In this document: piece after piece, positions 26,677-39,975 of the stretch
Layout: each line of letters opens with the position of its first letter
Numbering within the stretch: position 1 is the first letter of the stretch
Position numbers and translations under genes: made by a program
Assembly (NCBI RefSeq): GCF_019237635.1
Contig: NZ_JAFAGS010000052.1
Location: 1-64,000, forward strand
From: Pluralibacter sp.
GTDB taxonomy: Bacteria > Pseudomonadota > Gammaproteobacteria > Enterobacterales > Enterobacteriaceae
Direction of reading: 5' to 3'
Length of the DNA: 64,000 nucleotides
Notes under the pieces: model-generated
What the model was told of the DNA's origin: nothing
The model's input: the letters and a program-made list of their open reading frames with translations, nothing else
Databases searched by the model: none

Positions 26677-28110
26677 TCAGATCAGCTGTTTACGCTGGTT
26701 AGACGGCGGAATGGATAAAGACTCTCGGTACTTTGCAACGGTGCGGCGTGCCACCATGATACCCTGTTCACAGAGCATGGTGGTCAGCTTACTGTCACTC
26801 AGTGGTTTCGCGGGGTTTTCCGCGGCAATTAACTTCTTCACCAGCGCGCGAATGGCCGTGGATGAGGCTTCGCCGCCGCCCTCGGTATTCACATGGCTGG
26901 AGAAGAAATACTTAAGCTCAAAAATGCCACGCGGACTGTGCAGATACTTCTGCGTTGTGACGCGTGAAATCGTGGATTCATGCATTTCGACGGCCTGGGC
27001 GATATCCGCCAGCACCATCGGTTTCATAAACTCTTCGCCCTTTTCAAAGAAGGCCTGCTGCTGTTCGACGATGCAGCGGCTGACGCGCAGCAGCGTATCG
27101 TTACGGCTTTCGAGGCTTTTAATCAGCCAGCGGGCCTCCTGCAGGTTACTGCGAATGAACTGGCTGTCGGCATCATTGCGGGCGTTGTTGCACATACCGG
27201 CGTAATGCTGGTTTATCTGCAGGCGCGGAAGGCTGTCGGAGTTGAGATCCACCGCCCAGCGATCGTTGACTTTACGCACCAGCACGTCGGGGATCACGTA
27301 CTCCGGCTCGCCGGTCTGGATCGACTGGCCGGGGCGAGGATCCAATGACTGAATCAGCGCGACCGCCTCTTTCAGCACCTCTTCCTTTAACCGGGTCACC
27401 CGCATCAGCGTGCGGAAATCATGGTTGGCGAGAAGATCGAGGTGATCGCTAATGATGAGCCGGGCCTCTTCCAGCCACGGCGTTTCCTTTGCGAACTGCG
27501 AAAGCTGGATCAGCAGGCAGTCGCGCAGATCCCGCGCCGCGACGCCAACAGGGTCGAAACGCTGGATCCGCTTGAGCACGGCTTCCACTTCGTCGAGTCC
27601 AATCTCTTCATCGCCCATGCTTTCGAGGATGTCGTCCAGCGTCACCGTGAGGTAGCCCGTCTCGTCCACTGCATCCACGATGGAGGTGGCTATTGCGCGG
27701 TCGGTGTCGGAAAAAGGCGTCAGCTCGACCTGCCACATCAGATAATCCTGCAATTTCTGCGTGGTTTCGCCCTGATAGACCGGAATTTCGTCGTCCTGAT
27801 AATCCGCGCCGGTTCCGGAAGGGGTCCCGGCGGTATAGATCTCGTCCCAGCTGGCATCCAGCGGCAGCTCCTCGGGCATCTCTTTTTTCTCGAGCGCGTC
27901 GACAGTGTCGAGCGTTTCGCTGTCCTGGGTTTCTTTGGACGCAACTTCGTCATGGAGCTCGGTTTGCTCAAGCAGCGGGTTGCTCTCCAGCGCTTGCTGA
28001 AGTTCCTGCTGAAGTTCCAGCGTGGACAGCTGCAGCAGGCGGATAGCCTGTTGCAGTTGTGGGGTCATGGCGAGCTGTTGGCTGAGCCTTAATTGCAAAC
28101 CTTGCTTCAT
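26677..28110 (-). CDS. rpoN: RpoN, RNA polymerase sigma-54 factor
   Basis: 477 residues, the E. coli length. A glutamine- and leucine-rich activator-contact region I (about 1-50), an acidic region II (about 60-110), the core-binding region (about 120-300), a helix-turn-helix (about 366-386) and the RpoN box [10 protein letters not shown] (454-463), which reads the -24 element, are all present. Sigma-54 serves nitrogen assimilation and other activator-dependent promoters; glmY/glmZ, linked to the neighbouring rapZ, use it in enterobacteria. It is 47 bases downstream of lptB. Confidence 0.98.
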   Translation of the reverse strand: MKQGLQLRLSQQLAMTPQLQQAIRLLQLSTLELQQELQQALESNPLLEQTELHDEVASKETQDSETLDTVDALEKKEMPEELPLDASWDEIYTAGTPSGTGADYQDDEIPVYQGETTQKLQDYLMWQVELTPFSDTDRAIATSIVDAVDETGYLTVTLDDILESMGDEEIGLDEVEAVLKRIQRFDPVGVAARDLRDCLLIQLSQFAKETPWLEEARLIISDHLDLLANHDFRTLMRVTRLKEEVLKEAVALIQSLDPRPGQSIQTGEPEYVIPDVLVRKVNDRWAVDLNSDSLPRLQINQHYAGMCNNARNDADSQFIRSNLQEARWLIKSLESRNDTLLRVSRCIVEQQQAFFEKGEEFMKPMVLADIAQAVEMHESTISRVTTQKYLHSPRGIFELKYFFSSHVNTEGGGEASSTAIRALVKKLIAAENPAKPLSDSKLTTMLCEQGIMVARRTVAKYRESLSIPPSNQRKQLI

Positions 28111-28157
28111 AGTCAGGGCAAATTTCTCCGGCTAATACGTCTATACCTGCTACCCTA

Positions 28158-28883
28158 TCAGAGTCTGAAGTCTTCCCCAAGGTACACGCGCTTAACCTGC
28201 TCGTCTTGCAGGATTTCTTCTGGCGTGCCGTGGGCGATAAGGTGACCCTGGCTAACAATGTAGGCGCGTTCACAGACGGCCAGCGTTTCTCGTACGTTGT
28301 GGTCGGTAATCAGCACGCCAAGACCGCTGTCGCGCAGATGCTCGATGATGCGTTTGATGTCGATAACGGAGATCGGGTCAACGCCGGCAAAAGGTTCATC
28401 CAGCAGGATGAATTTTGGGTTAGCCGCCAGCGCGCGCGCAATTTCCACACGACGACGTTCCCCCCCGGACAGCGCCTGACCCAGGCTGTCGCGCAGATGT
28501 TCGATATGGAACTCTTCCATCAGCTCGTTGGCGCGGTCTTCACGCTGCTCGCTGCTTAAATCATCGCGGATTTGCAGCACTGCCATCAGGTTATCAAATA
28601 CGCTCAGGCGACGGAAAATGGAGGCTTCCTGCGGCAGATAGCCAATGCCGCGACGGGCGCGGGCATGCAGCGGCAGCAGGCTGATATCGTCGCCGTCGAT
28701 AATAATGTTGCCGGCGTCGCGCGGCACAATGCCGACCACCATGTAAAAGGTGGTCGTTTTCCCGGCGCCGTTTGGTCCCAGCAGACCGACAATCTCACCG
28801 GAGTTGACGGTGAGGCTAACGTCCTCGACGACCCGGCGGCCCTTATAGGCTTTTGCGAGATTTTTTGCAGTTAATGTTGCCAT
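28158..28883 (-). CDS. lptB: LptB, ATPase of the LPS export ABC transporter
   Basis: 241 residues. ABC ATPase motifs are complete: Walker [10 protein letters not shown] (about 36-44), Q-loop YLPQE, signature LSGGERRR (about 139-146), Walker B FILLDEPF and H-loop ITDHN. As a dimer with LptF and LptG (encoded elsewhere) it extracts LPS from the inner membrane and pushes it along the LptC-LptA bridge. It starts 6 bases after lptA. Confidence 0.98.
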   Translation of the reverse strand: MATLTAKNLAKAYKGRRVVEDVSLTVNSGEIVGLLGPNGAGKTTTFYMVVGIVPRDAGNIIIDGDDISLLPLHARARRGIGYLPQEASIFRRLSVFDNLMAVLQIRDDLSSEQREDRANELMEEFHIEHLRDSLGQALSGGERRRVEIARALAANPKFILLDEPFAGVDPISVIDIKRIIEHLRDSGLGVLITDHNVRETLAVCERAYIVSQGHLIAHGTPEEILQDEQVKRVYLGEDFRL

Positions 28884-28889
28884 AGCGAA

Positions 28890-29447
28890 TTAGTTACTCT
28901 TTTTCTGCGGCGCCGGAGCCTTGTTGTTGCCTTTATCCTGCAGCTGAGACGGTATCAGCACCGTGGTCACGCGTTTGCCTTTATCGCTGAACGCCTGCAT
29001 TTTCTGCTCTTTAACCAGGTAGGTGATTTTGTCTCCTGTGATGTTGCTGTCGAGCTGCTCCAGATAGGCGTTCCCCGTCAGCACCACGAAATCATTTGCC
29101 GTTTCATAGTGCATTTTAGAGGAGTGGCCCTTCACCGGTTTACCGTTGTCCTGCATCTGGTAAAAGGTGGCCGGGTTGCCGTAACCATCGACGGTTTCTT
29201 TCCCTTTTTCACCGCCAGGGCGGGTGACGACCACTTTATCCGCATTAATCTTGATACTGCCCTGGGTGACGATAACGTTGCCGGTAAAGGTGGCGACGTT
29301 ACCCTGCATATCCAGCGACTGCTGATCGGATTGGATATGAATCGGTTGATCGGTATCACCCGTTAATGCCAGCGCTGGCAGGCTGGCCGCCAGCAAGACG
29401 CTGGTAAGAGCAAGCTTAAGGCTGAGTTTGTTTGTTTTGAATTTCAT
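28890..29447 (-). CDS. lptA: LptA, periplasmic LPS-bridge protein
   Basis: 185 residues with a signal peptide (about 1-27, ending ALA-LTGD). The mature part is the OstA/LptA beta-jellyroll (QPIHIQSDQQSLDMQGN, TFTGNVIVTQGS), and the tail is basic and proline-rich. LptA oligomers span the periplasm between LptC and LptD. Its start lies 32 bases inside the end of lptC, a long overlap that E. coli shares, and suggests translational coupling. Confidence 0.97.
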   Translation of the reverse strand: MKFKTNKLSLKLALTSVLLAASLPALALTGDTDQPIHIQSDQQSLDMQGNVATFTGNVIVTQGSIKINADKVVVTRPGGEKGKETVDGYGNPATFYQMQDNGKPVKGHSSKMHYETANDFVVLTGNAYLEQLDSNITGDKITYLVKEQKMQAFSDKGKRVTTVLIPSQLQDKGNNKAPAPQKKSN

Positions 29448-29991
29448 AAGAGGTTCTCACCTTTTCAATCAGCTGTGCGTTTTTGCTGCGTAAGTTGCCG
29501 CGCATTTTCAGGCCGCTGGAATTAAATGTCGTCCCATACAACGTCACCAGATCGTCTGAACTTACGTCCTGCGTTGTCAGATTTACTATGGCGTTATCTG
29601 TTGTTATTTTGCGCAGTTGAGAATCCGGTGTTAACGCGTTGATTTCAACATGCCCATAAAGATACAGCATACGGTCATTGGTCAGTTTGGCGCGGTCCGA
29701 CTTGATGGACCACGTCGCAACCTTATTGACGTCATACGTGGTTAACAGCGGATGCTCGAACCATGAAACGGCGTCGTCGGAAAAATACTCCACATGCTCC
29801 GCAATCAGGCGATAGCTGAGTGCGCCTTCCGGGCTGTAAACGAGCGTGTCGGTATGCTCGCTTTTGTAAGTCGGGTCATTGCTGTTAGTGACGGGATGTA
29901 CCGTCTCGTCTTTGTTTACGAAGTTATAGCCGATCAGCACCAGCGCGACCAACGAGAGCAGAATGATAACCCAACGTCTGGTTTTACTCAT
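29416..29991 (-). CDS. lptC: LptC, inner-membrane-anchored LPS transport protein
   Basis: 191 residues with a single N-terminal transmembrane helix (about 7-25) and a periplasmic LptC/OstA-type jellyroll. Conserved blocks include YSPEGALSYRLIAEHVEYF and TTYDVNKVATWSIKSDRAKLTND. It accepts LPS from LptBFG and hands it to LptA. Its start overlaps the kdsC stop by 4 bases and its end overlaps lptA. Confidence 0.97.
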   Translation of the reverse strand: MSKTRRWVIILLSLVALVLIGYNFVNKDETVHPVTNSNDPTYKSEHTDTLVYSPEGALSYRLIAEHVEYFSDDAVSWFEHPLLTTYDVNKVATWSIKSDRAKLTNDRMLYLYGHVEINALTPDSQLRKITTDNAIVNLTTQDVSSDDLVTLYGTTFNSSGLKMRGNLRSKNAQLIEKVRTSYEIQNKQTQP

Positions 29992-30554
29992 ATGGATTGC
30001 CCTTTGGCCTCATCTAACTTGCCCTGAGCCAGCAGCAGCAAATCACAAACCTCGCGCACCGCGCCTTTACCGCCCGCAATATGCGTGACGTAATCCGCGC
30101 GCGGAATGAGCAGCGGATGGGCGTCAGCAACGGCGACGCTCAGACCAACCTCCGCCATGACCGGCCAGTCGATCAGATCGTCACCCACATAGGCAACCTC
30201 TTCCGGACGCAGCGCCAGCGTATCGAGCAGTTTGCGGTAGGCGATAAGCTTGTCGGACTGCCCTTGCCAGAGATGGGTGATCCCCAGCGTTTTACAGCGG
30301 TCTTCTACCAGTTTAGCCTTTCGACCGGTGATAATGGCGACTTCAATACCAGAGGTCATCGCACAGCGAATACCATAACCATCACGGACATTGAAGGCTT
30401 TCAGTTCTTCACCGTTATTGCCCATGTAAATAAGGCCGTCAGACAACACGCCGTCAACGTCCAGAATCAACAGGCGGATATTTTCCGCCCGCTGAATAAT
30501 CTGCGCACTAACCGCGCCATAGCAGGTCGTCACCGACGCACCAGCATTACTCAT
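29988..30554 (-). CDS. kdsC: KdsC, KDO-8-phosphate phosphatase
   Basis: 188 residues. A HAD-superfamily phosphatase with nucleophile motif LDVDGVLSDG (Asp32 and Asp34), a Lys in GRKAKLVEDR and the acidic pair in YVGDDLIDWPVM. It removes phosphate from KDO-8-phosphate, the third step of KDO synthesis for the LPS core. It acts as a tetramer in the cytoplasm. It is 14 bases downstream of kdsD, the first enzyme of the same route. Confidence 0.97.
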   Translation of the reverse strand: MSNAGASVTTCYGAVSAQIIQRAENIRLLILDVDGVLSDGLIYMGNNGEELKAFNVRDGYGIRCAMTSGIEVAIITGRKAKLVEDRCKTLGITHLWQGQSDKLIAYRKLLDTLALRPEEVAYVGDDLIDWPVMAEVGLSVAVADAHPLLIPRADYVTHIAGGKGAVREVCDLLLLAQGKLDEAKGQSI

Positions 30555-30568
30555 TGTTTTATCCTTAC

Positions 30569-31555
30569 TTATACTACGCCAGCGCGCAGCAGATCATGCA
30601 TATGTACCACACCCAACAGATGGTCGCCATCAGCAACCATCACGCAGGTGATATGGCGGGACTGCATCAGGTTCAGTACATCCACGGCAAGCGTGCCTGA
30701 ACGCACCCGAATACCGCCGTGGGTCATCACGTCCGCAATGCTCAGGCTGCGGACGTCCGCGCCCATGTCGAAGACCCGACGCAGGTCGCCATCGGTGAAA
30801 ATACCCTCGATAGTCATCTGGTCGTCGCAGATGACGGTCATCCCCAGATTTTTCCGGGTGATCTCCAGCAGCGCGTCGCGAAGCGATGCCGCTTTGTTGA
30901 CGCGCGGAATTTCAGCGCCGGTGTGCATGATATCGTTCACCCGCAGCAGCAGTTTGCGGCCGAGCGCGCCGCCCGGGTGCGACAGGGCGAAATCCTCGGC
31001 AGTAAAACCGCGGGCTTTCAGCAGCGCAACGGCGAGCGCGTCACCCATCACCAGTGCTGCGGTGGTGCTGGAGGTTGGCGCCAGCCCCAGCGGGCAGGCT
31101 TCCTGCTGTACCTTAACGCACAGGTGAATATCGGCGGCTTTCGCCATACTGCTGTCTGTGCGACCGGTCATGCAGATAAACGGTACCTGCAGGCGCTTAA
31201 GCACGGGGATCAGCGCGAGGATCTCGTTGGACTCGCCAGAGTTGGAGAGGGCAATCACCACATCCTGCGCCGTGACCATCCCGAGGTCGCCATGCGCTGC
31301 TTCGCCCGGGTGGACGAAAAACGACGAGGTGCCGGTACTGGCGAAGGTCGCCGCCATCTTGCGGCCGATATGCCCGGATTTGCCCATGCCCATGACCACG
31401 ACTTTACCGCTGCACCTGAACATTTTCTCGCAGGCAAGGGCAAAGTCTTGGTTGATGTATTGGTCGAGTTGGGCCAGACCTTCACGTTCAATCTCCAGTA
31501 CCTCAAGGCCTGCTTTCTGAAAGTCAAAATCCGGCTGCAAATCTATTTGCGACAT
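30569..31555 (-). CDS. kdsD: KdsD, arabinose-5-phosphate isomerase
   Basis: 328 residues from MSQIDLQ, the E. coli length; an in-frame extension to 31681 runs through the end of yrbG and is rejected. An N-terminal SIS sugar-isomerase domain (about 40-185, with GMGKSGHIGRKMAATFASTGT and SNSGES) is followed by two CBS domains (about 200-328). It converts ribulose-5-phosphate into arabinose-5-phosphate, the first committed precursor of KDO. Confidence 0.97.
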   Translation of the reverse strand: MSQIDLQPDFDFQKAGLEVLEIEREGLAQLDQYINQDFALACEKMFRCSGKVVVMGMGKSGHIGRKMAATFASTGTSSFFVHPGEAAHGDLGMVTAQDVVIALSNSGESNEILALIPVLKRLQVPFICMTGRTDSSMAKAADIHLCVKVQQEACPLGLAPTSSTTAALVMGDALAVALLKARGFTAEDFALSHPGGALGRKLLLRVNDIMHTGAEIPRVNKAASLRDALLEITRKNLGMTVICDDQMTIEGIFTDGDLRRVFDMGADVRSLSIADVMTHGGIRVRSGTLAVDVLNLMQSRHITCVMVADGDHLLGVVHMHDLLRAGVV

Positions 31556-31569
31556 AATGTTATTCCGAT

Positions 31570-32547
31570 TCATTCTGCGAAGAACGGCGTACCCCAGTAG
31601 AGAAACGCCAGCCAAACAATAAACCCGCTGGTTAACAGCGCCCCGGCGACTTTGCCGATCCGCAGACGGCGGCGCCAGCACAGCAGGGCGAAGATGACGC
31701 TGACCAGCACCATCACGCCATAATCACGATGAAAGGCCAGGGGGTTAAACGCGCCTGGCGCAATAAGCGCGGGTAAACCGAGCACAATGGCGATATTGAA
31801 GATGTTGGAGCCTATTATATTGCCAATTGCGATATCGCCTTCACCTTTTCGGGCGCCAGCAATCGTGGTCGCCAGTTCCGGCAGGCTGGTGCCGATGGCG
31901 ATGACCGTCAGACCAATGGTGAGTTCGCTCATGGCGAAATAGTTCGCCAGCACGGTGGCGTTGTCTACCACCATGCGGGTCGCCATTGGCATAATAATCA
32001 AGGCGATGCCGAGCCACAGACAGGCCACCGGCAATGACCCTTCGCGAGGAAGTTCGGCCATCTGCTCGCGGGTCAGACTGTCGTTTCCTTCGTGCTCCGC
32101 AAGCCGGGCTATTTTAACGATAAAGAACAGCCACAGCACCGCCAGCGAGAGCATAAATACGCCGTCGAGCCTTGAGAGTTCGCCATCATACAGCACATAT
32201 CCCGCCAGCAGGGTCACGATTAACATTAGCGGCAATTCACGGCGCAGGATATCGGAATGGACGGTAAATGCGTGGAACAACGCGGCAAGGCCAATAATCA
32301 ATAAGATATTGATAATATTGGAGCCGATGGCGGTGCCTATCGCCAGATCGAGTTGTCCATGAAAAGCGGCGGCGACAGAAACGATAATTTCAGGGAGCGA
32401 TGTCCCAATGCTGACCACGGTCATGCCGATAATCAGCGGCGGAACGCCCATGGTGCGACACAGGATAGATGCGGCAAAAACCAGACGATCGGCGCTGTAG
32501 ACCACCAGAAGTAAACCAATTATTAACAGAGCCGTCGCTAAAAGCAT
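31570..32547 (-). CDS. yrbG: YrbG, sodium/calcium exchanger family protein
   Basis: 325 residues, the E. coli length, with about ten transmembrane helices in two inverted halves. Each half carries the CaCA alpha-repeat: IGTSLPEIIVS with GSNIINILLIIG, then IGTSLPELATT with GSNIFNIAIVLG. The natural ion and role are not established in E. coli. It is the first gene of the kds-lpt-rpoN cluster, although internal promoters are known in that cluster, and is divergent from mlaF. Confidence 0.94.
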   Translation of the reverse strand: MLLATALLIIGLLLVVYSADRLVFAASILCRTMGVPPLIIGMTVVSIGTSLPEIIVSVAAAFHGQLDLAIGTAIGSNIINILLIIGLAALFHAFTVHSDILRRELPLMLIVTLLAGYVLYDGELSRLDGVFMLSLAVLWLFFIVKIARLAEHEGNDSLTREQMAELPREGSLPVACLWLGIALIIMPMATRMVVDNATVLANYFAMSELTIGLTVIAIGTSLPELATTIAGARKGEGDIAIGNIIGSNIFNIAIVLGLPALIAPGAFNPLAFHRDYGVMVLVSVIFALLCWRRRLRIGKVAGALLTSGFIVWLAFLYWGTPFFAE

Positions 32548-32755
32548 CTAAAGTCCTTTCTTCAGGTATAATCGCCGGTCCGCGCTTATCGGGGGCGGGG
32601 CATAGACGAATTCTTAATTTTGACTTTATGCGGCTAAAAAGTAAAACAAATGCCTGCTTTCGCTAACTATGGCAGGTCAGTTTCTGTAAAAATGATGGGT
32701 CAGGGGCGCCGCTGCGCCATGCTTAACCTTATGCGTTTTTTGTAAGGATGAACCT

Positions 32756-34358
<1,603 letters not shown>

Positions 34359-34362
34359 GTTC

Positions 34363-34914
34363 ATGCAAACGAAAAAAAGTGAAATCTGGGTGGGTGCTTT
34401 TTTGCTGGCGGCGTTGCTGGCGGCACTGTTCATCTGTCTGAAAGCAGCCGATCTTACCTCGCTGCACACTGAGCCCACTTATCGCGTCTATGCGACCTTC
34501 GATAATATCGGTGGCCTGAAAGCTCGCTCTCCGGTGCGTATTGGCGGGGTGGTGATTGGTCGTGTGGAAGAGATAGCATTAGATCCGAAAACCTATCTGC
34601 CGCGTGTCACGCTGGATATCGAAGAACGCTATAACCAGATCCCGGATACCAGCTCGCTGGCGATTCGCACCTCCGGCCTGCTGGGCGAACAATTCCTTGC
34701 GCTGAATGTCGGTTTTGACGATCCAGAAATGGGGACGTCTATGCTTAAAGACGGCAGCACCATCCAGGATACGAAGTCCGCGATGGTGCTGGAGGACCTT
34801 ATTGGTCAGTTCCTGTATAGCAGCAAGGGCAGTGATAATCAGAATTCTGGCGATGCGAAAATGCCGGATAAAGGACATACTGACGCTGTGCCGCCCGCTG
34901 GCGCGCCGCACTAA
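34363..34914 (+). CDS. mlaD: MlaD, MCE-domain substrate-binding subunit
   Basis: 183 residues from MQTKKSE, the E. coli length; the in-frame start at 34348 overlaps mlaE and is rejected. One N-terminal transmembrane helix (about 8-27) is followed by a single MCE domain (about 39-115, with [21 protein letters not shown]) and a helical, low-complexity tail. It forms a hexameric ring on MlaE with a central hydrophobic pore that handles lipids on the way to or from MlaC. Confidence 0.97.
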   Translation: MQTKKSEIWVGAFLLAALLAALFICLKAADLTSLHTEPTYRVYATFDNIGGLKARSPVRIGGVVIGRVEEIALDPKTYLPRVTLDIEERYNQIPDTSSLAIRTSGLLGEQFLALNVGFDDPEMGTSMLKDGSTIQDTKSAMVLEDLIGQFLYSSKGSDNQNSGDAKMPDKGHTDAVPPAGAPH

Positions 34915-34931
34915 TTTCAGGAGAATCAATG

Positions 34932-35567
34932 ATGTTTAAACGTTTACTTATGGTCGCCATGCTGGCGATCGCCCCTTTGACCGCGGCCACGGCTGCCGAT
35001 CAGTCAAACCCGTATACCCTGATGAATCAGGCCGCGAAAAAAACGTTTGATCGCCTGAAGAACGAACAACCCAAAATTCGGGCGAACCCGGATTACCTGC
35101 GCGTGGTGGTCGATCAGGAGTTGCTGCCGTATGTCCAGGTGAAATATGCCGGCGCGCTGGTGCTTGGCCGCTACTACCGCGACGCCACCCCGGCGCAGCG
35201 TGACGCCTATTTCGCCGCGTTCCATGAATATCTGAAACAGGCCTACGGCCAGGCGCTGGCGATGTATCACGGCCAGACGTATCAGGTTGCGCCGGAGCAA
35301 CCGTTCGGCGATGCCACCATTGTGCCTATTCGCGTCACCATTGTTGACCCGAATGGTCGCCCGCCGGTACGCCTGGATTTCCAGTGGCGTAAAAATAGCC
35401 AAACCGGCAACTGGCAGGCGTATGACATGATCGCTGAAGGCGTAAGCATGATCACCACCAAACAGAATGAGTGGAGCGATCTGCTGCGCACCAAAGGGAT
35501 CGATGGCCTGACGGCGCAGTTGCAGTCAATCGCGAAGCAGCCGATCACCCTGGATCAGAAAAAATAA
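34932..35567 (+). CDS. mlaC: MlaC, periplasmic phospholipid-binding protein
   Basis: 211 residues from MFKRLL, as in E. coli. The preceding codon is also ATG (34929), and the AGGAG site could serve either. A signal peptide (about 1-21, ending ATA-AD) precedes the MlaC/Ttg2D fold with a hydrophobic lipid pocket. Conserved blocks include [15 protein letters not shown] and [14 protein letters not shown]. It shuttles phospholipids between MlaA-porin complexes and MlaFEDB. Its stop codon shares one base with the mlaB start. Confidence 0.96.
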   Translation: MFKRLLMVAMLAIAPLTAATAADQSNPYTLMNQAAKKTFDRLKNEQPKIRANPDYLRVVVDQELLPYVQVKYAGALVLGRYYRDATPAQRDAYFAAFHEYLKQAYGQALAMYHGQTYQVAPEQPFGDATIVPIRVTIVDPNGRPPVRLDFQWRKNSQTGNWQAYDMIAEGVSMITTKQNEWSDLLRTKGIDGLTAQLQSIAKQPITLDQKK

Positions 35568-35857
35568 TGACGCCATCGCTGGGCTGGATGCTCGATAACG
35601 ATCGCCTGCGGTTGCAGGGCGAGCTGGATCAGGACGTGATCCCGTCGCTCTGGGATGCCCGCGCGCAGGCGACGGCAGGGGTATCAATTCTCGATCTGAG
35701 CGATGTTACGCGTGTGGATACGGCGGGCGTTGCGCTGTTGGTGCATTTTGTCGCGCTGATCCGCGCGCAGGGTAAAACGCCTGAGATCGTGGGTAAGAGC
35801 GAAAAAATGCAGACGCTGGTGCAGTTGTATAACCTGTCTGACGATCTAATCCCATAA
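35567..35857 (+). CDS. mlaB: MlaB, STAS-domain subunit of the Mla transporter
   Basis: 96 residues from MTPSLGW, starting at the A shared with the mlaC stop codon (TAATG). The STAS domain contains LDLSDVTRVDTAGVALLVHF, with the conserved Thr after Asp. It binds the MlaF ATPase and is needed for assembly and activity. The sequence is noticeably more divergent from E. coli than the other Mla proteins. A terminator follows, so the mla operon may end here. Confidence 0.95.
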   Translation: MTPSLGWMLDNDRLRLQGELDQDVIPSLWDARAQATAGVSILDLSDVTRVDTAGVALLVHFVALIRAQGKTPEIVGKSEKMQTLVQLYNLSDDLIP

Positions 35858-35878
35858 TTATTCAAGATGTTATTATTT

Positions 35879-35911
35879 AAAGCCCCAACGTTTTTGACGT
35901 CGGGGCTTTTT
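35879..35911 (+). terminator. Terminator after mlaB
   Basis: A hairpin of about 13 pairs with one mismatch (35879-35891 with 35897-35909) followed by T residues, between mlaB and ibaG. Confidence 0.8.
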
Positions 35912-35982
35912 GCTTATTTAAGACCGCCTCACTTTCCTCTAAGATGTTGGGCTTGTTTTCACTACCAGATAAAATGACGCCC

Positions 35983-37549
<1,567 letters not shown>

Positions 37550-37568
37550 CGTCCTGTCTCGTACGCAG

Positions 37569-37600
37569 CCCCCTGTCCTTGCGACAAGGGGGTTGCTCTT
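37569..37600. terminator. Probable terminator between murA and sfsB
   Basis: A hairpin of nine pairs with a one-base bulge (37569-37577 with 37583-37592), followed by a mixed T-rich stretch. It lies between converging genes and could serve either. Confidence 0.55.
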
Positions 37601-37605
37601 CTGCT

Positions 37606-37875
37606 TTATTTCTCTTTCGGTCGGCGTACCAGCTGCGTTCTGTCGATAAACGCATGGGTGATGGGATCGTGGTAGCGCGATGGCCAGATGACCCAGGGGT
37701 CTGTTTCCAGCGCGCGGGCGATGATGACTTCTCCCTTTGGCCAGGGGCGTGTGAGCGCATTCGCCAGTGTTGATGAGTTGAGGCCGTTTTTGCGGGATTC
37801 CGCCGCCAGTGAAGTACCTTTCTTACGCAGCCCGGCAATAATATCGGCGGGATGCCAGTCGATAAATTTATCCAT
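37606..37875 (-). CDS. sfsB: SfsB (Nlp), Ner-like DNA-binding regulator
   Basis: 89 residues from MDKFIDWHPADI, with AGGGA 7 bases upstream; the longer reading to 37911 lacks family support. The helix-turn-helix (about 9-60, ADIIAGLRKKGTSLAAESRKNG and STLANALTRPWPKGE) belongs to the Ner/Nlp family related to phage Mu Ner. In E. coli SfsB is thought to act with CRP on maltose genes. Only the C-terminal ten residues differ clearly from E. coli. Confidence 0.92.
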   Translation of the reverse strand: MDKFIDWHPADIIAGLRKKGTSLAAESRKNGLNSSTLANALTRPWPKGEVIIARALETDPWVIWPSRYHDPITHAFIDRTQLVRRPKEK

Positions 37876-38063
37876 ACTTTTTCCCTGTTGATAACGACAC
37901 GCCATCCACATCAGACGGCTGAGATACTATACCTCTGAATGTCGTTAAGTTCTAAAAAGTTCAAGTAAAGAAAAAGGATATTCAGAATATATCAAGCTGT
38001 CAGGAGAGAGTGGGGGTGAGCTAATTTTTATTGGAACTTTCCCGCGCAGTGCGCGGGAAGGGA

Positions 38064-39035
38064 TTAACGATCGCGTTGTACGGCGATGTGCGCCAGGGAA
38101 ATGAGCGCGTCACGCCAGGGGGTATCGGGCAACACGCTGAGCGCGGCAATCGCTTTGTCGGCTTCTTCTTCGGCGCGCTGGCGCGTCCATTCAAGCGATC
38201 CGCAATCGGCCATCGCTTCCAGCACCGGCTCCAGTAAATGGCGGCCGTTGCCTTCTTCAATCGCCTGACGAATCATCGCTGATTGCGCCGCTGAACCGTG
38301 ACGCATCGCGTGGAGCAGCGGGAGCGTCGGCTTGCCTTCATTGAGGTCGTCGCCCACGTTTTTACCCAGCGTCTCGCCATCGGAACTGTAGTCCAGTAAA
38401 TCGTCGATAAGCTGGAAGGCGGTGCCAAGATAGCGGCCATAATCCTGCAGGCCTTTCTCTTGTTCGTCTGAACAGTCCGCCAGCAGGCCGGAACACTGCG
38501 CCGCCGCTTCAAACAGACGCGCGGTTTTGCTGTAAATCACCCGCATGTAGCTCTCTTCGGTGATATCCGGGTCGTTAACGTTCATCAACTGCAGAACTTC
38601 GCCTTCTGCAATCACGTTCACCGCTTCGGACATCACCTCAAGGATTTTTAGCGACCCGAGACTTGTCATCATCTGAAAGGCGCGGGTGTAGATGAAGTCG
38701 CCGACCAGCACGCTTGCCGCATTGCCGAATGCCGCATTCGCAGTGGCTTTGCCGCGGCGCATATCTGATTCATCCACAACATCGTCATGCAATAGCGTGG
38801 CGGTGTGGATAAACTCGATGAGCGCCGCAATCGTGACGTGTGCATTACCCTGATAGCCCACGGCTCTCGCCGCCAGCACCGCGATCATCGGACGGATGCG
38901 TTTACCGCCGCCGCTGACGATGTAGTAACCTAACTGATTAATCAGTTGGACGTCTGAATTGAGTTGCTCAAGGATTGCCGCATTGACACCCGCCATATCT
39001 TGCGCGGTTAACTCATTGATTTTTTCTAAATTCAT
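38064..39035 (-). CDS. ispB: IspB, octaprenyl diphosphate synthase
   Basis: 323 residues, the E. coli length. A trans-prenyltransferase with the first aspartate motif LLHDDVVDESDMRRG and the second QLIDDLLDYS, plus GGGKRIRP near the N-terminus. It extends farnesyl diphosphate to C40 for the side chain of ubiquinone and menaquinone. It is essential in E. coli. It is divergent from rplU. Confidence 0.98.
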   Translation of the reverse strand: MNLEKINELTAQDMAGVNAAILEQLNSDVQLINQLGYYIVSGGGKRIRPMIAVLAARAVGYQGNAHVTIAALIEFIHTATLLHDDVVDESDMRRGKATANAAFGNAASVLVGDFIYTRAFQMMTSLGSLKILEVMSEAVNVIAEGEVLQLMNVNDPDITEESYMRVIYSKTARLFEAAAQCSGLLADCSDEQEKGLQDYGRYLGTAFQLIDDLLDYSSDGETLGKNVGDDLNEGKPTLPLLHAMRHGSAAQSAMIRQAIEEGNGRHLLEPVLEAMADCGSLEWTRQRAEEEADKAIAALSVLPDTPWRDALISLAHIAVQRDR

Positions 39036-39237
39036 CGCAAATGCCGGGCTAAAGGTCCTGTTTACCGCTTATCCAAAAGGGATAACGTAGAGTCTGGGTT
39101 ACAATTGTAGCCCCGATTGTACTGAAAAAACGACGCAGATAAACGATACCTTGCGCGTTGTGTTTTTTTTCTTCATGGATTGACGATCGGACTTGTCAAA
39201 GGCTCTCGTTTTGCGTAATATTCGCGCCCTATTGTGA

Positions 39238-39603
<366 letters not shown>

Positions 39604-39622
39604 GACCTGAGGAGAGATTTAA

Positions 39623-39880
<258 letters not shown>

Positions 39881-39907
39881 GTTTTTCGCGTCCCGGTAAC
39901 GGATGAA

Positions 39908-39936
39908 AGCCCCGCAACACGTTGCGGGGCTTTTTA
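39908..39936 (+). terminator. Terminator of rplU-rpmA
   Basis: An 10-11-bp GC-rich stem (39908-39918 with 39921-39931) and T5 tract, 27 bases after the rpmA stop codon. Confidence 0.92.
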
Positions 39937-39975
39937 CATTAGAAGTCCGGAAAATTTTCTGTAGGGAAAACGGGC

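Noticed and set aside
38041-38057. GC hairpin after ispB as a terminator
   Set aside because: A 7-bp stem without a following T tract on the ispB strand.
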